The position numbers were made by a program, and so were the translations under genes. Shown piece after piece: positions 1 through 7,552 of a stretch of DNA of 64,000 nt (its first letter is position 1; every line of letters starts with the position of its first letter). The stretch is taken from the NCBI GenBank assembly GCA_022792835.1, contig JAAWBT010000026.1:1-64000 (forward strand), given 5' to 3'. Under the pieces are notes generated by a model, which saw nothing but the letters and a program-made list of their open reading frames with translations, was not told the DNA's origin and made no database searches. The DNA is from Lachnospiraceae bacterium (GTDB lineage: Bacteria > Bacillota > Clostridia > Lachnospirales > Lachnospiraceae).

Positions 1-37
1 TTAGCGTGGATAAGTGTGTGCGAAAGGAAGTTAACAA

Positions 38-1165
38 GTGGAAAAAGGAAAGTTTAGTGAAGAATTACAAAAGCTTGTGGAACTGGGAAAAAGCAAAAAG
101 TCCACCCTCGACATGAATGATATCAACGACGCTTTTACCGGAGTGGCGCTTACGGTGGAGCAAATCGAAGATATCATTACGTATCTTGAAAACAGTGGAA
201 TCGACGTCCTGCGCATAATGAATGATGAGCTGACCATCGACGATGATCTGGTCCTGGATGCGGACGATGACGCGTTTACACTGGACGAAGAAGAGGAAGA
301 GGATATTGACCTGGACGCCATTGACTTTCTTGACGGCATTGGTACTGAAGATCCGGTAAGGATGTATCTGAAGGAGATCGGTACGGTTCCGCTTTTGACG
401 GCAGAGGAGGAGCTTAGGCTGGCAAAAAGGAAGGCGGAAGGAGATCAGACGGCGAAGGAGCGGCTCATTGAAGCCAATCTTCGGTTGGTGGTAAGTATTG
501 CAAAGCGTTATACAGGCCGCGGCATGAGTTTTCTGGATTTGGTACAGGAGGGAAATCTGGGACTCATCAAAGGTGTGGAAAAATTTGATTATACAAAAGG
601 TTACAAATTGAGCACTTATGCCACGTGGTGGATCAGACAGTCGGTGACGAGGGCGCTGGCCGACCAGGCCAGGACGATCCGAGTTCCGGTACATATGGTG
701 GAGACCATCAATAAGATGTCGAAGATGCAGAGGAAGCTGACGCTGGAGCTGGGGTATGAGCCTTCCGTCCCGGAGCTTGCAAGCGCTCTTGACATCAGTG
801 AAGAAAAAGTTATGGAGATCATGCAGATTGCCCGCGAGCCTGCATCTTTGGAGACGCCGATCGGTGAGGAGGACGATTCCAATCTGGGGGATTTTGTGGC
901 AGACAGCAATGCTGTGACTCCGGAAGGAAATGTGGAGTCGGTGATGCTCAGGGAACATATCGACACACTTTTAGAGGATCTGAAGGAAAGAGAACGGCAG
1001 GTGATCGTCCTGCGGTTCGGCCTGGAGGATGGACATCCCCGTACCTTGGAAGAGGTGGGGAAGGAATTCAACGTTACCAGAGAGCGAATCCGCCAGATTG
1101 AGGCGAAGGCCCTCAGGAAGCTTCGGAATCCTGTCCGGAGCAAACGGATTCGGGATTTTCTGTAA
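38..1165 (+). CDS. rpoD: RNA polymerase primary sigma factor RpoD/SigA
   Basis: Contains [11 protein letters not shown], the [55 protein letters not shown] region 2 and the [18 protein letters not shown] region 4.2; GTG start. Confidence 0.97.
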   Translation: MEKGKFSEELQKLVELGKSKKSTLDMNDINDAFTGVALTVEQIEDIITYLENSGIDVLRIMNDELTIDDDLVLDADDDAFTLDEEEEEDIDLDAIDFLDGIGTEDPVRMYLKEIGTVPLLTAEEELRLAKRKAEGDQTAKERLIEANLRLVVSIAKRYTGRGMSFLDLVQEGNLGLIKGVEKFDYTKGYKLSTYATWWIRQSVTRALADQARTIRVPVHMVETINKMSKMQRKLTLELGYEPSVPELASALDISEEKVMEIMQIAREPASLETPIGEEDDSNLGDFVADSNAVTPEGNVESVMLREHIDTLLEDLKERERQVIVLRFGLEDGHPRTLEEVGKEFNVTRERIRQIEAKALRKLRNPVRSKRIRDFL

Positions 1166-1198
1166 ATGTACAGGGGCCTGTTTTCCTGCAAAAATACG

Positions 1199-1246
1199 AG
1201 AGAAGAGACGTTGTCCGGGAATAGACCGGGCGGCGTCTCTTCTTTC
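1199..1246 (+). terminator. Intrinsic terminator after rpoD
   Basis: agaagagacg..ccggga-atag-accggg..cgtctcttct followed by ttt. Confidence 0.7.
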
Positions 1247-1306
1247 GTAAGGATTCAGGCTGTTTTTGGGAAAAAGTACAAAGATTGTGGGAGGAAGGAG
1301 GTTTTT

Positions 1307-1975
1307 ATGAGAAATTATCAGAAAGAATTGGAGGTTCTTTTGGAGGAGACGGAAGAGAAGAGGAGGGAGTTTGGAATGATTCCCAGGCTGTTCCTCCATA
1401 GCTGCTGCGCCCCTTGTTCCAGTTACGTGTTGGAATATTTGTCTGCCTTCCTCTCCATCACAGTTTTTTATTACAATCCCAATATCGGCCCCCAGAACGA
1501 ATACGAAAAACGGGCGGCAGAGCAGGAGCGGATAATTAGGGAAATGTCGGAACAGGTTTTGGAAGGCGGGGAAGAACGGAGGTTTTATCCGGTGACCTTT
1601 ATCAAAGGGGCCTATGAGCCGGAAATTTTTTATGAAGCGGCAAAAGGGCTGGAGAACGTGCCGGAGGGGGGAGAGCGGTGTATGAAATGTTATGAGCTCA
1701 GACTCAGGAAGACGGCGGAGCTGGCGAAGGTGGGAGGCTATGACTATTTCTGCACGACGCTTTCCATCAGTCCTTTAAAAAAGGCGGGGGCACTCATGGA
1801 GATCGGAGAAAGGCTGGCAGAGGAGTGTGGGGTGGACTATCTGCCCTCAGATTTTAAAAAGAAGAATGGATACAAACGCTCTGTAGAACTGTCGGCAAAG
1901 TTCGGACTCTACAGACAGAATTACTGTGGCTGTGTATTTTCCAGGAGGGAAGCAAAGAAGATGGACTCCCTTTAG
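1307..1975 (+). CDS. queH: Epoxyqueuosine reductase QueH (DUF208 family)
   Basis: LHSCCAPCSSYVLEYL, YYNPNIGPQNEYEKR, CMKCYELRL and NYCGCVFS motifs; ATG at 1307 with gaaggagg RBS. Confidence 0.9.
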   Translation: MRNYQKELEVLLEETEEKRREFGMIPRLFLHSCCAPCSSYVLEYLSAFLSITVFYYNPNIGPQNEYEKRAAEQERIIREMSEQVLEGGEERRFYPVTFIKGAYEPEIFYEAAKGLENVPEGGERCMKCYELRLRKTAELAKVGGYDYFCTTLSISPLKKAGALMEIGERLAEECGVDYLPSDFKKKNGYKRSVELSAKFGLYRQNYCGCVFSRREAKKMDSL

Positions 1976-2183
1976 AAGCCGTCAGACGAGAAGTATTCTG
2001 TGGTCAGGGCCCATTGCCCTGGAAAGCGGATGTGAGATCAGGCTTTATAAAAAATTCAGAAATGTTTCCTGTGGTTTTCTTGACGGAGCCATGGGAAGAG
2101 AATATGATGAGGGAAGAGCAATGGGAATATAAACGCTTTTCTCACGATTGATGAGGGAAGAGCCATGGACAGGAGAGAAAGTG

Positions 2184-2585
2184 ATGGGAAGATTTCGGGA
2201 TAAGCTTACTCGTTTTATGTATGGGCGGTATGGAGTGGATCAGTTGAATCGGTTTTTGATGGGGATTGTAATGGTATCCCTGGTGATTTCACTGTTCGTC
2301 CGTTACCGTTTTTTTTACTGGGTCACGGTCCTTGGGATTGGGGTTTCTTATTTTCGTATGTTTTCAAAAAACATCAGGAGCCGCTCCCGGGAGAATCAGA
2401 AATACCTGCAGGCCACAGCAAGAATCCGCGGGAGCTTTGCGCGGCTAAAGAGCAGAAGTCAGGACAAAAGCCACTGCTATTTCAAGTGTCCTTCCTGCAG
2501 ACAGACTGTGCGGGTTCCGAGAGGAAAGGGGAAGATCTCGATTACCTGTCCGAAATGCCGCAGGGAATTTATTAAAAAGACGTGA
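2184..2585 (+). CDS. Small membrane protein with C-terminal zinc ribbon (CPSC..CPKC)
   Basis: Two hydrophobic segments, then CPSCRQTVRVPRGKGKISITCPKCRREF. Confidence 0.7.
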   Translation: MGRFRDKLTRFMYGRYGVDQLNRFLMGIVMVSLVISLFVRYRFFYWVTVLGIGVSYFRMFSKNIRSRSRENQKYLQATARIRGSFARLKSRSQDKSHCYFKCPSCRQTVRVPRGKGKISITCPKCRREFIKKT

Positions 2586-2702
2586 ATTTCAGAATACCCC
2601 TTTTCAAATGAAATGTCCTGTGCTATTATATATAGTAATGAAAACTACATTGAACGGTTAAGAGTTCAAACAAAAGTAGTAGAGAAGTGCAGGAGGAGAA
2701 CA

Positions 2703-3539
2703 ATGAATTACAAGATAGTGGTGGACAGCTGCTGTGATTTGACAGAGGAGCTCAAGGCGGACAGCCATTTTCAGGTGGTTCCTCTGACGCTTCAGGTGGG
2801 GGGGCGGATGGTCACAGATGATGAGAGCTTCAATCAGGCGGAGTATCTGGAACTGGTGCGGACAACGCCAGAATGTCCGAAAACGGCGTGCCCTTCGCCT
2901 GAGGCTTTTAAAAATGCATACGATTGTGAGGCTGATGCCATTTTCGTTGTGACGTTGTCTCAGCATCTAAGCGGCACTTACAACAGCGCTGTTTTGGGAA
3001 GAAGCCTGTATCTGGAAGAGAAGGGGAAGAAGCAGATCGCGGTATTCAGTTCCGATTCTGCCGCTGTAGGCGAGGTGAAGATTGCCTTAAAGATCCGTGA
3101 ACTTGCCGAGGCAGGAAAAAGTTTTGCGGAGATTGTGCGGGAGGTGTCTGATTTCCGGGACAATATGAAGACTTATTTTGTGTTGGAAACACTGGACTAT
3201 CTGAAAAAGAACGGAAGGCTGACAGGGCTGCAAGCCATTTTTGCCACAGTTCTCAATATTAAACCGGTCATGGGGGCAGATAAAGGCGTGATCATCAAAC
3301 TGGATCAGGCCAGGGGCATTGAAAAAGCCCTCACAAAGATGTCCCAGTGGGTGGCAAAGGAGGCAAAGGAAGCGGAGAACAAAATCCTTGCCATTGCCCA
3401 CACCAACTGTCCGGAGCGGGCAAGGAAGGTTAAGGAGCAGATCTGCCGGCTGATTAAGGTCAAAGATGTTTATATTGTCAATACGGCAGGTGTCAGTACC
3501 ACCTACGCCGGGGACGGCGGGGTGATCATTGCACTCTGA
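2703..3539 (+). CDS. DegV family fatty-acid-binding protein
   Basis: YKIVVDSCCDLTEEL start, LSGTYNSA and DYLKKNGRLTG motifs. Confidence 0.92.
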   Translation: MNYKIVVDSCCDLTEELKADSHFQVVPLTLQVGGRMVTDDESFNQAEYLELVRTTPECPKTACPSPEAFKNAYDCEADAIFVVTLSQHLSGTYNSAVLGRSLYLEEKGKKQIAVFSSDSAAVGEVKIALKIRELAEAGKSFAEIVREVSDFRDNMKTYFVLETLDYLKKNGRLTGLQAIFATVLNIKPVMGADKGVIIKLDQARGIEKALTKMSQWVAKEAKEAENKILAIAHTNCPERARKVKEQICRLIKVKDVYIVNTAGVSTTYAGDGGVIIAL

Positions 3540-3643
3540 TAGGCACTGTCGCGGGAACTGAATTTTTCTCTTTTTAGTTATTTTTATGTACGGCAAGTAT
3601 GGAAAGGAAGTATGCGGCCTGGATGGATTGTGAAGCTTAAATG

Positions 3644-3680
3644 TCAGGAAGCGCCCTCATGGCGCTTCCTGAAAAATTTT
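3644..3680. terminator. Convergent/bidirectional terminator hairpin
   Basis: tcaggaagcgcc-ctcat-ggcgcttcctga followed by aaaaatttt. Confidence 0.65.
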
Positions 3681-4482
3681 AGGAGGAACTGCGGCTCATA
3701 CGTTTCTCTAGCATGGAGATCAGCCGGTAAAATCCCATGGAGAGGATACAGAGGATCACAATGCTCATCATAACGATGTCCATTTTGAAGACCTGGCTTC
3801 CATAGATGATGAGATAGCCGAGCCCCTTGTCGGCAGCCAGGAATTCGCCGATGATGACGCCTACCAGGCAAAGACCGATGTTGACCTTCATGTTGTTGAT
3901 GATTAAGGGGACGGAGCTTGGAACAAGGACTTTCAAGAGAACATCCCGTTTGTTTCCGCCCAGGGTATAGATCAGCTTGATCTTGTCAGAATCCACTTCC
4001 TTAAAACCAGTGTGGAGGGTCATGATCGAGCCGAAAACAGCCACAGAGACAGCAGCCACTATGATAGTTTTTACATTGTTGCCCAGCCATACAATAAGCA
4101 CCGGAGCCATAGCCGACTTGGGCAGACTGTTGAGCATGACCAGATATGGTTCCAGAAGTTCGGCCAGGGAGGGAAACAGCCAGAGGGTCATGGCAACGAG
4201 GATGCCAAAGGCCATGACGAGAAGGAAGCTTCCGATGGTTTCGGCCAGAGTGATGCCGATATGGCCGAAAATGCTGAAATCCTTTGTCATACTGACGAAG
4301 CAGGATATCATGCGGGACGGGCTGCTGAAAATGAAGTCGTTGAGCAGACCTGTGCGGGCGGTAAGCTCCCAGATGCCGATGAACAGAAAAAATAAAAGGA
4401 TTTGTCCTGCCAAAATCCTGCGTTTATGGCGGGAACGGGCTTTCAGGTAATGGGCCTGAGCCACAGAAAGAGATTTATCCAT
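3679..4482 (-). CDS. ABC transporter permease (SsuC/TauC/ThiX-like BPD family)
   Basis: Multiple TM helices and BPD-permease layout (LPKSAMAPVLIVWLG, NNMKVNIGLCLVGVIIGEFLAADKGLGYLI). Confidence 0.85.
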   Translation of the reverse strand: MDKSLSVAQAHYLKARSRHKRRILAGQILLFFLFIGIWELTARTGLLNDFIFSSPSRMISCFVSMTKDFSIFGHIGITLAETIGSFLLVMAFGILVAMTLWLFPSLAELLEPYLVMLNSLPKSAMAPVLIVWLGNNVKTIIVAAVSVAVFGSIMTLHTGFKEVDSDKIKLIYTLGGNKRDVLLKVLVPSSVPLIINNMKVNIGLCLVGVIIGEFLAADKGLGYLIIYGSQVFKMDIVMMSIVILCILSMGFYRLISMLEKRMSRSSS

Positions 4483-5242
4483 TGGATTTGAGCTCCTTCC
4501 AAATTTCGTCAAAATATTCGCTGAAGCAGGGGGCGCTCCGCCGTTTTAACGGAGTGTTAAAATCCTCGTCGAAATGAAGAGAGAGGATTTTTTTGATGCG
4601 GGCAGGCCGGTGGGAAAGGATGACCACCCGGTCCGCCAGGGTAATGGCTTCTCCCAGATCGTGGGTTACCAGGACGGCGGTTTTTCCTTCTTTCCGAAGG
4701 ATCCCTCCAATGTCGTCCCCCACTTCCAGGCGAGTCTGGTAATCTAGGGCCGAAAAGGGCTCGTCAAGGAGCAGAAGGTCCGGTTCCAGAGCCAGGGTGC
4801 GGATCAGGGCGGCTCTCTGACGCATGCCGCCAGAGAGGGCTGAGGGGGGAGCATTTTTAAACGCGGAAAGCCCATAAGTATCTAACATGGAACTTACCAG
4901 TGTCTTTGTCTTGGGATTTAAACGGTGCCGGATTTGGGGCCCGAGAAGAACATTGTCATAGACCGTGCGCCATTCAAATAAGTGGTCTTTCTGGAGCATA
5001 TAGCCGATATTGGTTCCGGATGTTCCCTGAGATTTTCCGAACAACCGGATTTCTCCGGATTCCGGGCGGATCAGCCCGCTGATCAGAGACAGGAGTGTGG
5101 TTTTGCCGCAGCCAGAAGGCCCCACGACGGCGATAAATTCACCGGGCATCACTGACAGGGAAATGCCGGAGAGGGCCGGGGTCTCGCCGTCCGGCGAGTG
5201 ATAGGAAAAACACACATTTATAAATTCAAGGATGGGTTCCAT
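4475..5242 (-). CDS. ABC transporter ATP-binding protein (nitrate/sulfonate/taurine-like)
   Basis: Walker A GPSGCGKTTLL, signature LSGGMRQRAALIRTLA, Walker B LLLLDEPFSALD. Confidence 0.9.
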   Translation of the reverse strand: MEPILEFINVCFSYHSPDGETPALSGISLSVMPGEFIAVVGPSGCGKTTLLSLISGLIRPESGEIRLFGKSQGTSGTNIGYMLQKDHLFEWRTVYDNVLLGPQIRHRLNPKTKTLVSSMLDTYGLSAFKNAPPSALSGGMRQRAALIRTLALEPDLLLLDEPFSALDYQTRLEVGDDIGGILRKEGKTAVLVTHDLGEAITLADRVVILSHRPARIKKILSLHFDEDFNTPLKRRSAPCFSEYFDEIWKELKSNG

Positions 5243-5321
5243 AAAAATTCCTCCGATGGAGTATATCTTATTGTATGGGAGGAAGGGAGAAGGGGTGATT
5301 GAGAAAATCTTCAGGAAAGGG

Positions 5322-5350
5322 TTGACAGGAAGAAAATCTTATAGTATATT
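5322..5350 (+). promoter_or_regulatory. Sigma-A-type promoter for tRNA-Thr
   Basis: TTGACA-17-TATATT. Confidence 0.7.
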
Positions 5351-5380
5351 TGTAACGTTGAAAAAATCTTTTGTAAACAT

Positions 5381-5453
5381 GCTTCCGTGGCTCAGTCGGT
5401 AGAGCGATTGATTCGTAATCAATAGGTCGCCGGTTCAAGTCCGGCCGGGAGCT
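5381..5453 (+). tRNA. tRNA-Thr (anticodon CGT)
   Basis: Cloverleaf: acceptor gcttccg/cgggagc, anticodon stem attga/tcaat with loop ttcgtaa, T-loop ggttcaagtcc. Confidence 0.93.
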
Positions 5454-5468
5454 TTGAAATGTTTTATG

Positions 5469-5506
5469 AAACCTGTTTCCGGTGAAGAGGGAAGCAGGTT
5501 TTTTTC
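5469..5506 (+). terminator. Intrinsic terminator after tRNA-Thr
   Basis: aacctgtttcc-ggtgaaga-gggaagcaggtt followed by a T run. Confidence 0.8.
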
Positions 5507-5562
5507 TGATCATATGGGAAACTCGCCGTGTGAAAATCTTTTTTGTGAAATGTAAAAAACAC

Positions 5563-5591
5563 TTGCAATTTGAAAGTATATAGTGTACAAT
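5563..5591 (+). promoter_or_regulatory. Sigma-A-type promoter for asd
   Basis: TTGCAA-17-TACAAT. Confidence 0.65.
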
Positions 5592-5733
5592 ACGCAAGGG
5601 AAAGACAAGTGTGCGTTATACAAAGACAGACGGCACATATGTGAAGTGAAATGCCCCAAAGTAGGTTGACGGGGGCATGCCCGCCTGGTTCATTGCCGGC
5701 GTGTGAATAAGAATTACGAGGAGAGAATGAGAA

Positions 5734-6825
5734 ATGGAAATGAAGGAAAAACTGAAGGTTGGCGTGTTAGGTGCAACAGGCATGGTGGGACAGCGCTTTG
5801 TGTCCTTGCTGGCTGATCATCCCTGGTATGAAGTGGTGACAGTGGCGGCGAGCCCTAGAAGTGCAGGCAAGAGTTATGAAGAGGCGGTAGGGAGCCGTTG
5901 GAAGCTGGATAACCCCATGCCGGAGAATGTAAAGAAGCTGATCGTGAAAGATCTGCATAACATTGAAGAAGTAACGGCAGATGTGGATTTTGTATTCAGT
6001 GCTGTGGATATGACCAAAGATGAGATCCGGGCCATTGAAGAAGCCTATGCAAAGGCAGAGGTTCCTGTGGTGTCCAACAACAGCGCCCACCGGTGGACGC
6101 CGGATGTGCCGATGATCATCCCGGAGTTGAATCCGGAGCACGCCGAGGTTATTGAATTCCAGAAAAAACGCCTTGGCACAAAGCGGGGATTCATCGCCGT
6201 AAAGCCCAACTGCTCCATCCAAAGTTATACGCCCGCGTTCCATGCGCTCCGCGAGTTTGGAGTAAAAACAGCGGTGGTTACCACTTATCAGGCGATTTCC
6301 GGAGCCGGAAAGACCTTTAAGGACTGGCCGGAAATGATCGACAATGTGATTCCTTACATCGGCGGTGAGGAAGAAAAATCGGAGCAGGAGCCCCTTAAAA
6401 TCTGGGGGAAGGTTGAGGATGGTGTGATCAAGAAGGCAGAGGGGCCGGTCATCACCTCCCAGTGTATCCGGGTGCCTGTCAGCAATGGACACACAGCGGC
6501 AGTGTTTGTGAGCTTTGAGAAAAAGCCCACGAAGGAAGAGATTCTGGAGCGGTGGGCTGCATTTGCCGGGGAGCCCCAGAAGTTAAACCTTCCCAGTGCG
6601 CCAAAGCAGTTCCTCAAATATTTTGAGGAGGACAACAGACCCCAGGCAAATCTGGACAGGGACTATGAGTGCGGCATGGGTGTGACCCTGGGCCGCCTCA
6701 GAGAAGACACGGTATTTGACTACAAATTTGTGGGCCTGTCCCACAACACCTTAAGAGGTGCGGCGGGCGGAGCGCTTCTTTGTGCAGAGCTTCTGACGGC
6801 AAAGGGATATATTACAAAAAAATAA
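5734..6825 (+). CDS. asd: Aspartate-semialdehyde dehydrogenase
   Basis: KVGVLGATGMVGQRFV, NCSIQSYTPAFHAL, TTYQAISGAGK; C-terminal half like the archaeal/fungal Asd branch. Confidence 0.93.
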   Translation: MEMKEKLKVGVLGATGMVGQRFVSLLADHPWYEVVTVAASPRSAGKSYEEAVGSRWKLDNPMPENVKKLIVKDLHNIEEVTADVDFVFSAVDMTKDEIRAIEEAYAKAEVPVVSNNSAHRWTPDVPMIIPELNPEHAEVIEFQKKRLGTKRGFIAVKPNCSIQSYTPAFHALREFGVKTAVVTTYQAISGAGKTFKDWPEMIDNVIPYIGGEEEKSEQEPLKIWGKVEDGVIKKAEGPVITSQCIRVPVSNGHTAAVFVSFEKKPTKEEILERWAAFAGEPQKLNLPSAPKQFLKYFEEDNRPQANLDRDYECGMGVTLGRLREDTVFDYKFVGLSHNTLRGAAGGALLCAELLTAKGYITKK

Positions 6826-6864
6826 AGGGCCTCTGGAAAAGTCACGAAAACGTCACGTGCAGAG

Positions 6865-6909
6865 CGAAAAATCCTGTGTTACCATGAAAGTGGGACACAG
6901 GATTTTTCG
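6865..6909. terminator. Bidirectional intrinsic terminator between convergent asd and arsR-type gene
   Basis: cgaaaaatcctgtgt..acacaggatttttcg perfect 15-bp stem. Confidence 0.85.
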
Positions 6910-6967
6910 TTATACAGAATTATGATTGTTGCGGGAAGGGAAGAATTTCTTTTTCAAAGTCTGACGG

Positions 6968-7336
6968 TCACTCCGTCACATGGTCAAAGCCCTGACTTAA
7001 GATGGTCATCACGTGCTCATCGGCCAGAGAATAAAAGACCATTTTCCCCTCCCGGCGAAATTTGACCAGGCTGGTCTGTTTTAAAATCCTAAGCTGGTGG
7101 GAAATGGAACTCTGGCTCATGCCTAGGAGCTGGGCGATGTCGCAGACACACATTTCATGACCTAAAAGGGCGTAAAGGATTTTGATTCTGGTGGGATCGC
7201 CGAAAATTTTAAACAGTTCTGCCAGGCGGAGCAAGGTTGCTTCATCCGGGGTCTGCTCTTTGAGGGAAGCGATCAGTTTGGCATGGTTATGCCTGCATGC
7301 GCAGACCGGTATCTCATAGGGTTCCTTCTGTTTCAT
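6968..7336 (-). CDS. ArsR/SmtB family metal-responsive regulator (CadC-like)
   Basis: EMCVCDIAQLLGMSQSSISHQLRILKQTSLVKFRREGKMVFYSL; N-terminal CACRHNH. Confidence 0.9.
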   Translation of the reverse strand: MKQKEPYEIPVCACRHNHAKLIASLKEQTPDEATLLRLAELFKIFGDPTRIKILYALLGHEMCVCDIAQLLGMSQSSISHQLRILKQTSLVKFRREGKMVFYSLADEHVMTILSQGFDHVTE

Positions 7337-7371
7337 ACAGGCACCTCCATTGTTTGGTCAATCTGTTTTTA

Positions 7372-7400
7372 AGTTTACTACTGGAAGAGGAAACTGTCAA
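7372..7400 (-). promoter_or_regulatory. Sigma-A-type promoter for the ArsR-family gene
   Basis: Minus strand TTGACA-17-TAAACT. Confidence 0.6.
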
Positions 7401-7446
7401 TGAACTGTTTCGGCCGTGACTTTATAAAAAGTTTACACACTGAAAA

Positions 7447-7475
7447 TTGACATCGTATTTTCTTTGGCATATAAT
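7447..7475 (+). promoter_or_regulatory. Sigma-A-type promoter for the RND/TetR operon
   Basis: TTGACA-17-TATAAT. Confidence 0.75.
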
Positions 7476-7489
7476 AGGCACAGACCGGA

Positions 7490-7509
7490 AGCCGACCAAC
7501 TGGTCGGCT
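7490..7509. promoter_or_regulatory. Candidate TetR-family operator palindrome
   Basis: AGCCGACC-AACT-GGTCGGCT, located just after the predicted TSS of the RND-TetR operon. Confidence 0.55.
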
Positions 7510-7552
7510 TTTGCCATGACATAAAAATAAGATGACTGACAGGAGGCACAGC

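Noticed and set aside
5268-5597. Minus-strand ORF containing SRPDLNRRPIDYESIALPTEPRK
   Set aside because: A translation of the antisense of tRNA-Thr; a well-known spurious protein signature.
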